Source: Rhea pennata (Eukaryota > Chordata > Aves > Rheiformes > Rheidae). From it: a stretch of 64,000 bases of DNA. The stretch is from assembly GCF_028389875.1 (NCBI RefSeq), contig NC_084677.1, positions 10,644,017 through 10,708,016 of the forward strand, in the 5' to 3' direction. Position 1 is the stretch's first letter, and each line of letters starts with the position of its first letter. The notes beneath the pieces are model-generated. The model saw only the letters and a program-made list of their open reading frames with translations, was not told the DNA's origin and made no database searches. The translations under genes and the position numbers were made by a program. Shown here piece by piece: positions 26,101-41,100 of this stretch.

Positions 26101-29100
26101 TGCCTAAAAGATTTGCTTTTTAAATTATGTCAATTTTTTATTCGTGTGTGCATTATAGTAACAGTAAACTGGATTTTACAGTAATGTAATGGGTTGACTC
26201 CTCCATGAGTAACTTTATTTCAATAGCAATACATATACTAGTCTAAATGATTAGTTTTAGATATCTAAATATATCGTTGGCAATTATCCTATAATCACTC
26301 TGGATATTTTTTTTAATCTTAACAATTCAGTTGCTAGAAATCTGACTTTCATAATGTATGTATTTTTTTTAATTCGGTCAAAAAAAGGTTTGATAGAGAC
26401 TTACCCTGTCAAAGCATACTTTTGAACTGTAGTCAAAAAGAGAGAGTGGGTTACTAAGCACATTGGCTAATGCTGATTTACTTACTTTTCTTTCTACCAC
26501 ATTTCAATAAAACGATGGCTTCAAAAAACCTGTGTGAGGAAAAAGTATTCTACAGGTGGTTTACCTTCTGAGTTTGCGTTAAACTAGTTTACTTTGTCTG
26601 ATAGCTTAATGTTTTTCAGTTTTGATAATGTAATATTAGTCTTCAACAATACAAGTTCAACTTAAAAAGGTTTTTTTGTATCTTTTTAATTCAGAATGGA
26701 TGCTAGATTGTTGAAAATCTGAAAAGTTCAGATTAATATAAAACAGAGGACAAAATATTGAGATGTATTAACTTGTGTTACGTCTGTTGTAGTGCTTTGC
26801 TGTTGAATTCAGTAATGTCAGCATTCAGAGCAGAGTTTATTGCTGCAAGGTCTATGGACTTCATCGGCATGATTAAAGAGTGCGATGAATCTGGATTCCC
26901 CAAGGTAACTTTTGTGTGTAATTTATAACAGCTTATTCATTATCTGGCTGACTTCTTTGTACTCATAGCTAGTTGTCTGCATAACTCACACATTTAGGAA
27001 TTGAGCTATTTTGTACGAACACGTGTCTTCTGGTTGTAATTTAAAATTTCTAATTAACTTTCAGCATCTTCTCTTTCGCTCATTGGGATTAAACTTGGCA
27101 TTGGCTGACCCTCCTGAAAATGATCGCCTTCAAATATTAAACGAAGCCTGGAAGGTTATAACAAAGTTGAAGAACCCTCAGGTGAGTTACTGATAGTTCC
27201 ATAATTCTGATAGCTCATTTTCTATTTAAACCAAAATTGTAGTCAGTTGTTGAGTAAGTGGTACACTTAGCATGGCTTAGGTAATCTTTTTCTAGATACA
27301 GCAATTGCCAAAAATATGATACCTAGTAATAACTGTATATAATTCCTGCTTTTCTGAGCTTTGCTTATGTACTTACGCAATGCAGTTCTGAGGTTCATCA
27401 TTAGTCTTGATCTTTAGGTGTACATGAATTGTATCTTGGATATATTCTTTTAAGCGTAATTTTTGGAAATGTGTTTTGTTAACCTTTATAAACTTTGGTA
27501 ATCACAAGATACATGTATTTCTAGGATTATATCAACTGTGCTGAAGTGTGGGTGGAGTATACCTGCAGACATTTTACAGTATGTGAAAATTACTTTTTTG
27601 GAGGTGAGGGTGGAGAGGGAAAAGGGGCAGCTTTTCTGGTGCAGACTAAGTGTTAATAATAGAAAAGCTAATGACTATTTATAACTGTATAGAACTTCTT
27701 TAGTGTATGGAAAAAATGTATTTCCCTTTATGAAAGATGAATAGGAGGGACAAAAGATGTGGCTTTGGAGGAGGCTTTTTTCAACCCTGTGTAATATTTC
27801 TTTCTTTTTATTTAAATGGCAGATGGACCAATTTAAAGGTTTACTCAAGCTATGGTTAAAGTTCCTGGTTTAGCTGGAGCTCTGTAGTAAGCTAATGCTT
27901 TGGTAAATGGGAATGAATTATCAAACTGGTTTTAGTCATTTATGTGCTGGTTTCATTACTGTACTGCATAAACTCATTTTTGCTACACAGAAGCGAGAGG
28001 TCAATACTGTTTTGGCTGATGTTATCAAACACATGACTCCTGATCGAGCATTTGAAGATGCTTACCCACAGGTAAAAGGCACTTTCTTTAGATGAAACTA
28101 GTTCTGAAACATTGCTGGTGTACTGTACAACAAAACTATCATTTTTAAAGAGTGCCTAGAATTTGTGAAGCTTTTTGGACCATTGTAATGCTGAAGTGTG
28201 TTACTCCTTTTTCCCTAGCAAATTAGTCTTTCAATCCAGAAAAAACTTAAACCTGATTGTTTTAAGTATCTAGAAGTAGCATTAAGTAACTTCCAAGACA
28301 GCAGTGGTATCCTACTGAAGGAACCAAACTGTTATGTCAGGCTGTGTAAACGTGAGTAAAGCATGAAATAATCCATCTTCACGTAACATTATTAAAGCTT
28401 CAGTGAGTCTGTTTAGTCCAGTTCTTAACACTGTGTGACATATCAGTTATGTATGACATATCGATTACTTGGAGAGATTGTAGAAAGAGTTTTTGTGGTT
28501 ACTTGGAGGGTACAAAAAGTGCCTACAAAAGAAGAACGCTCAAACTTTTTTTTTAATTTAGAGAGCTAGAGAGGGTGCAGATTATAAATCAGAGATTTTC
28601 CTAACTGTAAACATTAAAGAACAACTAAAAGTCTGGCTGGGAAGATTGGTTGATTTCCATTCGTAGGGCTCTGAAGAGCATGTTGGAAAAACATGTTAGG
28701 AATAAAATAGCTGAAGTTGATCCTACTTTAGGGGAAAAAAAATGACATAAATGAACATTTAAGTGTCTTCCAGCCTATTTTCTATGAAGAACTGGAGAAG
28801 AATAATCTCTGCTATAGGTAGTTTTAAAGCTAAATCCTATGTCAAAAGAAATACTAGTATATGTATTTTTCTTAATTTAACTTGTATTACAATCTTTTCT
28901 CCTGTTTTTTATTTTTAGCTGCAGTCAATTATTCAGAAAGTCATTACTTATATCCATGACTTTTCTCTGCTTTTTTCAGTGGTAAGTGATAATGTGTTTA
29001 ATCTAGTTTTAGGAAGGGTCTACTGCTACTGTAAGAATGTTTACCTGACTTGCATATTTACATTGTTTGCAAGCTCGCGTGATGAGAGGACTTTTTGTCA

Positions 29101-32100
29101 AGCAGAAAAGTGCTAAAACATTTTGGGAACATTATGCTGCTTAATGCTTAAATATTCATTATTCTAATTTTCTATGCCTTTTCCTTAGATTGTTAGATTT
29201 TCCAAGTTGTTTTGTTATTATGGTGTAATTGACAGTCAGTGAAAGACAAAATACCATTTATTTCTGGATGTGTTCCTGTAACTACTGATAGCTGTTTCTG
29301 TGTTAGGGTAGATGTTTATCATGCTGTAATATATAGGACTTAAATTTGATATTGAAACAGAGAAGATTATGGAGGTCAATGACTGTATCTGAACTGGAAA
29401 GAGAGGAAGGAAGAGGGTAAGCTTCAAATTACTGAAACCAGCCAAAGAGTAAAAGTCAAGACAAACTCTAGGGAGTAGAGTCTGGCTCACATGTTGCTCA
29501 GACAATTCTGAAAAAAACTATATCCTCACTATATTCTTGAGATAATACAGAAACTAATTATCTCAATATCTTAATGACCTAAACCCTTTTCTTTCAAGAA
29601 AATTCAGAAGTCTTGGACCATCATAAGTTGCCCTGGGTAAATCCAAAATGGTAGCTGCTGTGTGGCCTGTTCTCATTGTTTCTAATATACTGCCCTAAGT
29701 TCACTACAAATTCAGACATGTAGGGGAACTAAAACTGTTTCAAGCATAAGATTGCTTTTAAAAAACTTTGCAAAATTTGATTCAACTAGTTCTGTGTATT
29801 GCATTTTATTCTAGATCTCCTGAATCAATAAATTGATATACCTTTCAGCCATCAGTGCTTTTCTATTTCTTTTTCTTGTTCATTACTGGTGCTTTAAGGT
29901 GAATTATTGTCTTCAAAAAATTTTTTTTAAAAACTTAACAGTTTTGATTATGAATCTTCTCCCAAATATTTAGCTATTTTACAAACAACATACAGAGCCA
30001 ATAATTTTACTTACTTGTTTATTTGTACTTTCAGGAGAAATTCTTGCCATTTCTGGATATGTTCCAAAAGGAATGTGTGAGAGTGGAGGTTTGCAAGAGC
30101 ATTATGGAAGCTTTTATTAAGTAAGTGGAGAATATTCAGATTAAATGCACTCTGGAGGATCTGGGCAATCTATTGAAAGATTGTTACAGAAGATAAGTTG
30201 AGTCAGTTTATAGTCCATTTAGCTTGTAAAGGTATTCCAATCTATGGGAAGAAAATGTAAATGCATCATTTTTGTTAATCTATTGATTGACTGATGAACT
30301 GTTGACAATGAAAGCTGAAATTGAAGTGATCACATTGATACTGACTTGCTATTGATTAAAAGACTAGTGGTTCTCTGAGATTTTTTTTTCAATTTATTTT
30401 GCTTTAGTTTGTTTATGAAATATTTTGTGTTCCATTTGATGTCACAGCGTAGAAGCGTTATGTTGATATAATGGACGAGGAACGGCAGTCTGTTGCAAGC
30501 TCCATTATATAGAAATACGGGGTATTTCCACAGTTGAAAATGAACTTAGATGAAGCTTTATTTTCAAATACAGCAAAAGTCAAACAGTTCTTTTCTTTTC
30601 AATTAACAGATTATTTGAAACTTTTTTTTCACCTTTTTGTTTTAGATACCTAAAAGGCAGGCAGATTTTAAGTGATGATAGTTCTCTGAGACATTAAGTG
30701 GCACAAGTTCTGCTTTTTGTCAAAAAAAGAAACCTTGGTGTATTGCACATACTCTTTTTCTGATTTGTAAATTTTGGCAAATGTTTTCTTTAAAAAAAAA
30801 AAAAAAAGGGGGGGGGGGGAAGGACGTTCATTTTCTGCCCTGTGTAGAACTAATATAATGCAATTTGAGTATATGATACAGTTTTTGTTAGCAGAAACTT
30901 TATAAGGAAATTGCCTTTATGAATGATAATGCAATGAAAATTTCTGGGGAGGTTAGATGCTCAGTATATGAGCACTTGTCACTGATTCCTTCAATCCTAT
31001 TCTCCCTGTGACAGAAGTTTGAATTTGTGATAAAAAGTTCTAGTTAAAGTGAAGGAAACATTCTTCTGAGATTCTATACATTTTTGATGTTGATTTTTAA
31101 ACGTTTTAAGAAAGAAGCGTTTAATACTAGGCAGTCAAAGAACCCTGAAGTTGTGTATGAGCCCAGTGAGAGAGGATGGACATTTAACTGCCAATCTACC
31201 ATCCCCTCATTAGAGTTTGATAGTATTTAAGGCAGGAGAGAATGAAGGACACTTCAGACATGTCTTTCTAACCTGAAATGTCAAATCTCTTTATTAATAT
31301 CTAGTGTCAGTCAAATGAGGTAAGTTGACGGGTCCATTTGTCACCTTGCAGAGTACAGAGGGAGTAGGTACATCTCTTCTAGAAATACAGAATCTATTGA
31401 AAGAAAACTTTCCTCCTTGGGAGGACACTTGTTTAGAGCTCTTTAATGTGCTTTAAATTGTTAGTAAAGCAGAACCCCAGTAGAGGAAGCAAGTTTGAAA
31501 TCATCTGATGGCTGAACATGTGAAACGTGTGCCATGGGAAACATGATGCGTTTACTCCATTTGTTTAAATGCCTAGTTATGCTTTAAGGTTTGGTGGTTG
31601 CAAGTTAAAACAAGGCAGAGCATTCAGTGTTCACCAGGGTTCAAAACTTTTGTTCTCTGTCTCTTTTTCTGCCTTATTGCATTCTTCTGTATCCTTTTAA
31701 ATGACTGGGTTGGTATGGATCTATCTTTCTTCTCCTTTGGAATTTTAGAGTACAACCACTGATTCATATCTGCTAAAAATGTTTTGGAAGGTACTGTTTC
31801 CTCAGTAGCATGGTATTTTTCATTTCTCCTGATAATTAAAGATTTTCTGGAAGTATTTAATAACGTTAACCAATGTTAAAAAAAATCTGGATGATGCAGT
31901 TTCAAGGCCAATTGCTTGGTTTCTTGAGATGTGCCTGGGTGCCCATCGCTAGCTGAGGCATTGTATTACTCTCAGATAATTCTAAGATTGGCTTGCTTTA
32001 ACATTCTCAGATTGCTCCAACCTCCTGCTTACCTAGCTGCTGCACCGCTTCAGAAGTTAAATTCTTTGGCTGGGCAGTAAACCTCTTTGCGTTAAAATGA

Positions 32101-35100
32101 TGTTTCTTGACAGGCATTTGTTGTGACTCTAGGTTTATTAACCTGGTTGTTTTGATTTTAAAATATTTATTGTATATGTGTGTGCACATGCACACAAACA
32201 CATGTACAAAACCTCTATACGTTCTTAGTATCTTACAGTGCTGCTCATAAGAATTATACATTAAAAGGATGTTAATCTGTTTGTTTTTTTTTTTTTTTTT
32301 TTTTGTCCTCCTTTGGACAGTGGAGTATTTTTCATCAGTGTTTTTCAAAAATATTTTGTAGGCATCAGCAGGAATCTACAAAGGATCCTGTTATACTGAA
32401 TGCTCTTCTGCATATCTGCAAGACGATGCATGATTCCGTGAAGTAAGATCAACTTTGCTCTAACTAAACTGCATGGCGTATGCAAAGTGGGGCTGCTTGG
32501 CATATGGTTTCACACTTCTGAGACTGTTTTGTGGTGGATTTAGATATGAATCTAATTAGCAGTGAGGGAAGAGATGTGCAGTGAAGTGGCAGCACCTATT
32601 ACTTGCTCTAATTACTGATTTATTTGGACAGTGAAGCAACATATAAAAAGGTAAATAGCAATGACTAGAGTTTTGTGGTGATGCAGAGATATTAAAGACT
32701 TTTTTTAAAAATATATTTTTAAGAATGAAACCAATGTAATCTCTGAGCTGTAGTGAATAATAAACTATTTATGAGCTTTAAATGAATATGTAGTCATTAA
32801 AACACAGATCTCCATACTCATTTATACCTTTATTTGGTTATCCAACCACTATCAGGCAGTGTGTAATTTTGAAAGGACACCTTGAAGATCTCCAGGAACT
32901 TGAGCAGGGGATCATACTCAAGTGGAGAAGCTCTTGAACCATCTATATCTTTCCCTTAAATCATCTTCTTTCCCCAGTGGTTTGTGAGCACTGAGATTGT
33001 TAGGTAAACAGCCTGTACCTTGACATGCTCTCACTGCTTGAATAGCACTGGTAATCTTGAATAAACTTATGTATTTTTCAGGGTGTTCTGTTCTTTTCTG
33101 TGCTAGCAGCATGCTGCTAAGCCAAGTTCTAAGCAATTGTGGATTTAGAGTCTACTTGTAATTTTTTGTTAATCTGCCTCCCTCCTTTTCTGCCTCGCAC
33201 TACAAGCCACTTTAACCTTTAAACAAAACAATATATTGAAGATAAAACAGCTTATTAAAAAAATTGTAGTAGTTTATAGTGGTTCATATTTGGTACTTCA
33301 TTTTGCCAGAACAATTATCATAATTTTCTGAAGAGCCTTAAAATCCCTGAAACCAGCAGTTCCTTTTTGCTGAGGCAAAATTGTTTATATCACTTGCTTA
33401 ATCCTGTTCTATCATCTTTTATTAGCAAATTGGCATAAATTCTAACTACCGTAAAGTAACTCCTGAATCTATTTTTAACATCCTCATTCAGGAAAGTCTC
33501 AGCCCATTGCACGGGGCTCACTTGCCCCTATAACAGCTGTTGGATGGTAGCAGCCTTTAGACTGGTAGCAGGCTGATTCAGAATTGAACTGGAAACCTAT
33601 AATTGACCTAGAGATCCCATTACAAGTCTTCTGAGCCTCCCAGAGCCCATCAGTTGGCTCACTTGATTGGCAGTGCACTAATGAGCTAATCATCCTGGGA
33701 TTTTTCTTTCCTCCTTTACTGAATTTGTATAATAAAACTATTGTCCTGTTCCCATCTGGTGTCTGAGTTAGGAAAATGGTAACTGATACACTAGAGGTCA
33801 AACCTGGAGCCAAGTACATAATAGTAAAAGGATTAAACTGGATTAGTTAACTGTAATTTAACTTTTTGTTTTATCCCTTTGCAGTGAAACAGATTTGCCT
33901 TAATAGATTTTCATGTGATGTAAATTTGTTTCAAATCAGATTTGGACTCTTTCTATAGAATACACATCCGTAAAAATCTTGAAAAGAAACTTTTTCATGT
34001 ATCACTTTCTTACTAAAATATTAAAAAGCCAGCATCATAACAAAGTAATGTTAAGGACAATTTTTGAATGATGTAGCTGGGGTAGTCATTAAAAAAAACC
34101 CAAAACTAATGTTGTTTCTAAAACAAATATATTAACTATCATACTTTTTTTAAAAAAATTTTTTTTTAAATTCTTCTCTGAAATAGGATTTTTTTTAAAA
34201 AAATTCTAAAAAATGGCTTATTTCTTTAGTTTTTTTTTTTTGTTTGTTTTTTTAATCATCAGTTCCTACAGGTTCTTATGTTGGAACACAAGACTGAAGC
34301 CATTTGCTTGCTAGGTAGCATGAAGGACATTAGCTCTGCTTCCTTGCTCTCATGCCAAATCTGACTTTCTATAAAATCTAAAGAGATACTGTAGCAATTT
34401 TTAAATTTTTTAAATTTCAGAATTTACTTGTGGTGCATGGTTGACATGGCGATATTCATATTCAAATTGCTGTCTTACTTCTGTATAACTAAGATTGAGG
34501 TTAATATCCCAGTGTGCTATAAATGTTTTATATGGACATAACATTATATAAATTACTATATATCATTTGAACCTTTAAAGCTGAGTAAGTAAGAAAGATA
34601 GGCAATGTTCTAAAATTTAATTTACCATGTAAATTTTCTGTTATAGTGCACTAACACTTGAGGATGAGAAAAGAATGTTAGCAGCTTTGATAAACGGATT
34701 CATAAAAATGGTGAGTGACAGTTGTGTGTGACTGGTGGGGTGTACCTTATAGCTGGGATTCTCATGTGATCCCCATGAGAAACAGGTGCCTGAATCGGAG
34801 ACTGTGTATCTGGCTTGCTTAGGTATGTTGAAAATCCCAGGAAACACATTTTAGGGAAATAAGAATGTAAGCGTTAAGAGAAAATGTCGTACAACTGTTG
34901 AAACTGATATGGTGCAGTGTGCTAAAGTGTACATATTGTTTATTTAAGCGTATTTTCTTTTTTTAAGATCTCATGTAAAACATAGTATGTATTAGAAAGT
35001 TCAACAATAATTAGTCATGTCTATTACAGCATCAGAAAGAGCAACTGTTCAGACCTGCATGAATGAAATTCCGCTATCCATCCCTAAATGGGGCCATTAC

Positions 35101-38100
35101 CAACTTTAAAAAACACAAAATGAGATTTATATTGTTAAATTAATAGTCCCACCAAAAATGGAGTTGCTTTGTTTTGAAATTAATTTTTAACCTTCCCCTC
35201 CATTTTATCCCAATAATATATTTTGTTCTTGTGTTTTGTTTTTGAGATGTCAAGTTGTTTAAGGAGATGCTCTCAAGCTTTTTTCTTCGCTAACCAGGTA
35301 CTTTCAATGCCTGGCTCTTTATTCAGGTAGTCATGGCTGACAGGCTTTGTCTCTACTTGTCATCATCTTTGTTCTTTATTGCAATGCTATGAATTTATCT
35401 CTAGGTGGTTGCTTTCTCTTGAGCTATAACATTTAGCTATTTAAATTGATTTTTTAACTGTAATTTTGCTTTATTAAGCAATGTATGCAATATAATATGG
35501 TATAATTTCCTTCAGGAGGATTTCATGTATTGAATAATATTTAATGAGTGTTTGTAGTCTCTGGTTTGGAGGAAGAAAAAGCACCAAAATGTCTAGTTAA
35601 AATTTTTAAACCAGCACCCATTAAGGTGTGGAGGGAAAAGAAGTTATAGCAATCATCCTAAGGTCCAGCCTTTTCATGGAAAACCTTACGTTTTTAGAGA
35701 AGTTTTCTTGAGACAAGACTCAAAGAATCAGCAGTTGCAAAATATAAGAATGGTAAAGGCAGTTGTCTCTATAATGCGAAAAGTAATTATTCATTTGCTG
35801 GTGCAAATGAATCCTCTGATCTTTCACTGCATGGATTAAATGCAACTTTGATTTTAATTAGTAAAAACTTCTTTTGAATGTGACTTCAAAATTAAGAATT
35901 AAAATGACCTTTGATTTTTATTAGAAGAGAATTCCACTTGAATACATAAATGTAGACTGCCTGGAGACTGTTTCTCATGCTATGCTTTTGATTGACAGCT
36001 GAGACACTCCAGCTGACAGCACTTGTTTTTAAATTCTGTAGGGTTAGAAATAGGTTGTTCTCATGAAAAAGGTTGTTTTTGACTTTCTGTTCTTCTTTTC
36101 TGACAGAATGCAAGGTTGCAAGGTTTAGCCATACTATATAAGCATATTCATTTCCTAAACTGGAGCAAAAATCCAGTTTTGTTAATGGTATGTCTATTGA
36201 GGAGATCTCCAATTTTATTTTAGCTAATCAGAAACTGCAGGAATCTGAATACAGATAGTGCTTGTTTGTTTTACAAGTACAAACTATACCAAGCCTTTAT
36301 CCCTACTCATGATTCTGTCATGAGTGTCGTGAGTTCTGATAATTATGAAAACACTTTTCACAAGTCTAGGAGATAAATTTTGTTTTCTTAATAAATATTT
36401 GATCTATAGAGTAGAAAATCATGCGCGATTTGGACAAACCCCCTACAAAATAAAAATCTTTTAGGTTCTCCTGAAGGCTGATTATTGGAAAGCAGTTGAA
36501 AGGACAGAGATTCCCCAGATGTTTTTATGGGGATGATGTCTTTTCTTACCAACATATTTTAACATTTTAATTTTGACTTTCGAATATCTGTATTTTACTT
36601 TTTTTTATTTCCTAAAGTTAATCACCTACAATGGTAAAACAAGACTTTTTGCATCTTTTATAGGTTTCATTTGGCCGTGACTTTGAACAACAGCTGAGTT
36701 TCTATGTTGAAGCCAGGTCAATGTTTTGCAATCTGGAGCCTGTTCTTGTCCAGTTGATCCATGTAAGCCACAGTTATCTATGATATCTTAATAAGATATG
36801 TTGGCAGTATGCCCACCTGTGCCCAATTTGTTGGTCTGTATCAGAGTAAATTTGAAGTCGTTTTGTTAGATATTTTAAAAGTAGACTTCAGTCTCATCTC
36901 TCTTACTACCCCAAACTCTCAAGTTCTTGCTTGACAGGAATGTCTGTTGTCATGCAACAACAAAAAAAAATAGTTGTGTTATGAGAGAGTTCATGGCCAA
37001 TGCAGTAAATGGCATATCAGGTGCTTTAAGCATTCAATCCTCTATAATCCTCCACCTAGGACAGATTGTGCCTAGTTTGGAGACATGGGCAGAATCTTGC
37101 TGTGATTGGGAAGCTTCATCCCTTTTCTATATTGAGTCACATGGCAGATGAGCATTTGCTGCCTCTGATTTCTTTGCAACATCTGTTTAAATACTTATCT
37201 TTTAAATACTTGATCATGGTAGGTTTTTTTGTTTGTTTGTTTTTGGGGTTTTTTTTTTTTGTTTGTTTGTTTGTTTGTTTTTTTTTTTTAGTTAAGGGTG
37301 GAGAGGTGTAGGTGGGGTAGCTGGAAATCATGATGCTGCAGCAAGATGGCAATGGTGCAACAGTGCTATGGCTAAGAAGAAGTAGGTTTAGTAGGCTAAG
37401 AAGCAAGGGATGCGCTAAAGCCTTGAATGAATCAACAGCCCTACCTTGATAAACCTTCGGAAGCGTATTTGCTATTAAGAAACAATCACTAAAATCCTCA
37501 AGATGGAGAAAGAATAAAAACAAATAGTATAGTGAGGGCACATAGTGTCTGGGTCTCTTATGGCTGGTTTTGTTATCTTAATACGTGTAATAAAACATAA
37601 AGCTAGATAACTTCAACTGACCTAGTGAATCTGCTCATTTTTGTTCATGGTTTACTTTGTTTTTATGCATAGTCTGTGAACCAGCTGGCAATGGAGACAA
37701 GAAAGGTGATGAAAGGAAATCATTCCAGAAAAACTGCTGCTTTTGTCAGGGTAGGTGTGAGTAATAGATTTTGAGCCTGCCTTCTGAACAGTAGTGCAAT
37801 CTTTTACCGCTTAAGCTTATAGTTTTTCCAAAAATTCTTCAAATGTATTTTTGATGCTGTTCATCTCATTTTCTCTAACATTGATCCTTACTCACTAAAG
37901 CCAAATGCTCCCGTTAACACCCCCCCAACCTTCCCCAAGGTATCTAATGGGAACTTTGTATATGAAAAACTAACTCACTCTCCAGAGGCAGAAAGGTGTT
38001 TGTGTGTATTCTGGAAATCTTAACTTTTCAAAAAACATTTTAAATAGAATATTGTATCCAATTCAACAAAATAGAGGATGAGAGATGGGGAAAACAGTGA

Positions 38101-41100
38101 TGTTAAACTTCTTTCTCACAATATCAGCGCTGATATACTGAGATCAGCGTTTGAATTTCAAATGAACTGTTTGGCTTTAGTGCATGTAAGTCCTCTATGG
38201 GTATGGTCAATTGAGCTTTGAACTGTGCTAAAGACTTGTTCAAGCTTGTTCAAGTTTTATGTCCCTCTTCTGACCTGAAACACCGCAACTAAGATGTCAG
38301 CATCTTCACGTGTAGTAAGACACGTTTGCGTATGCTACCATCGGTGAATGGACTCTTGCTCGTGGCACCTGGGTATGACTTTTTGCATAGAGAAAGATCT
38401 AGGGTAACAGTGGACAACTTTTGTATGCTTGGTGGCCACTCATTCCATCCAGATGTTTGGGCTACTTCAGTAGGTCTGTCTGTAGTGTGCTGCGCTTGAT
38501 CTCCTTGATCTCTCCGTAAAGTCCCTGCCTTGGCCAGTTTGACAGCCACACTGACCCTGAAGACTGGTAGTCTGCTTTTCTAGTTGGGTTTTGACCGTGG
38601 GCTGCAAGCTGGTCACCTGAGGAGAGAGCAACGCTTTGAGCTACAGTGTGATAGAAGTAGTTTTAAGTTGCTCTATTAATCATAATTATAGTTACAGATA
38701 TTCATAATGGTAGTGGAATAATAGTGGCTGAATTTGGACTTCATGTAACATTTGGAGTTTATTGAAAATCTTTCCCTAAACTGGTTAACAGATTTTGATT
38801 CTTAATTGTTTATAACGACAGTAACAAATCACTGTAACTCAGAGTTAAGAATTTTCTTCAATTTCTTTTCTTACTTTAGGCTTGTGTTGCCTTCTGCTTC
38901 ATTACAATTCCATCTCTGAGCAGTATCTTTGCACGTCTTAATTTGTATCTACACTCAGGACAGGTTGCTCTGGCAAACCAGTGCCTTTCGCAAGGTAAGG
39001 CAGGATTGTTGTGTGTACAAACAATAAATTCTCCTATTTCAAAATATTTCCAGTTGTGGATAATAGCATCTTTGAAACATAGAGTACTTAAAATGCAATT
39101 AAAATATAGCCCTGTTTCAAGCACTATTACAATGAGAACTTACCATATTAAAGCAGCTCTTCAGGTATAACACTAATCATGTATGGTAAATAACCAGGAG
39201 CAATTTGCCATAGACATGACTTTGAGGTAGGTTGTCCTAAGTTAAATGGTTGTCCTAAGTTAAATAACTTTGGAATTACAAAACAACATAGAATATCTTT
39301 CTCCTGCAGAATTATCTAAGCACTCTAATCACAAATAACATTCTTATATTAACAGTAGATTAAAAAAAATAGTTCATCTGCATAATAGTGCACCATCTGA
39401 CAAAATTCTTCAAAAAAATGGACGAAATTAAAACTTCGCAAGTTTCTGGTGTTGTTGGCCTATGAAAACATAAAAGTGATAAACTCTCAGATAGGAAACT
39501 CATGCCACTATATCAAAGAGTAATGGATGGCATGATATCGGGTATTATGAAGAATGAAAAATATTTTCTTATTTAATCTGAATGACTGATAGAAGCCTGA
39601 GTGCTGTTTTTGGCCATCCTGTTAGCTCATTCTCCAGTAACTGGAAATTCTGATAAATGGTGTCGGCAGAAAAGATTTGGAGCGAATCTGGCAACAGCGT
39701 GAGCATTAAGTCTGTATCATAATTTAATATGATCTTGTTTCTCTTCATATGCCAACTGGAAGGTGATTACCTGTTTTAAAAGTCTTCTCATACCTTTAAT
39801 TGTCAAGAGTATCTATCTTTTTCCTTTTTGAAGTATTGTCATCTACTTCGTTTTCTAATTCTTACTTTAAATGTCTGCCTTCCTAAGGTAGATTGTTTTT
39901 CCTTTATGTTTTTTCATTGCTGCAGTGGAAGTAATAAATTGGATTACTGTGCAAAATCTTTTGAGTATTAATTCTTTATTTTAACTTTGTGCTTCTTCAC
40001 AAGAAGATAAGAAATGTTTTTGTGATTTTAAGGTGATTCTAAGCTATGATTGCTATGTCCTACTGTGCTATATGTTTTGTTATTGTTATTAAGGCTCCTG
40101 CAATGAGTATTTAAAATTCAGGGTGAATTGTATGCTTGAAAAAAATCTATCTATCTGTAGATACGTGAGTTTTTTTTTTTTTTTTCTTTTTTTGAACAAA
40201 TTACAGTTGATCTGATTTTTGAACCACGTGATTTTGACAGAGTGTGCAGGCAATTTTGAGATTTAGAACTTGCCTTTTTCCTGCTTATGTTCAGTGTCAG
40301 GCTGTTTCTTTTATAGGCAATGTTTGATGGCTCACCTAGCAGTAGGCTCATGCTTATCATGTCTTACAACATTGTGAGATTCCGCCATATGTGAATGGTT
40401 ATGGAAATGGTAAGGAAATTCTGTTGTGCATTCCTTTGAAGAAAAGAAGCATAGATCAAGTGTCTAAGTCTCAGTAGCTAAGCTTTGGTTGCCTCGGGTC
40501 ACAAAAAGTTCTTACGTTTGCCACAAGAAAGTGTTGATACAGTATAGTTGCAATTGTAGCTGGATTTTTTTTTCTTCCCTTTTTTGTGCTTTGCCAAATT
40601 AATCATAGGTTAGATCTTGGGAAAGGCCTTGCCTACAGGAGGTAGAGAGAGAACAATTCAGGTGAGTTTAACTTTCCAGAAATTGGGCACAGAATATTGG
40701 AAAGGAAGGATTTTTGAGAGACGAGATGCATCAGAATTTCAGGCAATCTCCCAGCAGAAACCTTGGTAATAGTCTTTCAAAAAGTCCTTGTGTACCTGGA
40801 GACAGGGCTGGGGTTGATCATCTAGTCTGACTTCTGAGTTCTTGTGAGTGAAAGGTGAATATATCTTTTCATTCACTCACCTGGGTTCTTTCTTCCAGTT
40901 TGTGATATTGTCCAAGCTCTGCGTTCACCAGCATGTTCCAGCTGCACAAACAAGTTGCCTTAGCATGCTGATTAAGACTTTTCAGTACATAACTGTTACA
41001 TTTCTTTGTTTTGAACCTGATGCTGCACGTATAACAAAGCAGAGGGATTTGAAGTAAAGCTGGCTGTTGTGTCTGAGTAAAAGATCTGCAAAGTCAGTTG

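Noticed and set aside
34140-34260. Repeated T-run/A-run palindromes
   Set aside because: Simple AT-rich low-complexity sequence without flanking duplications or coding potential.
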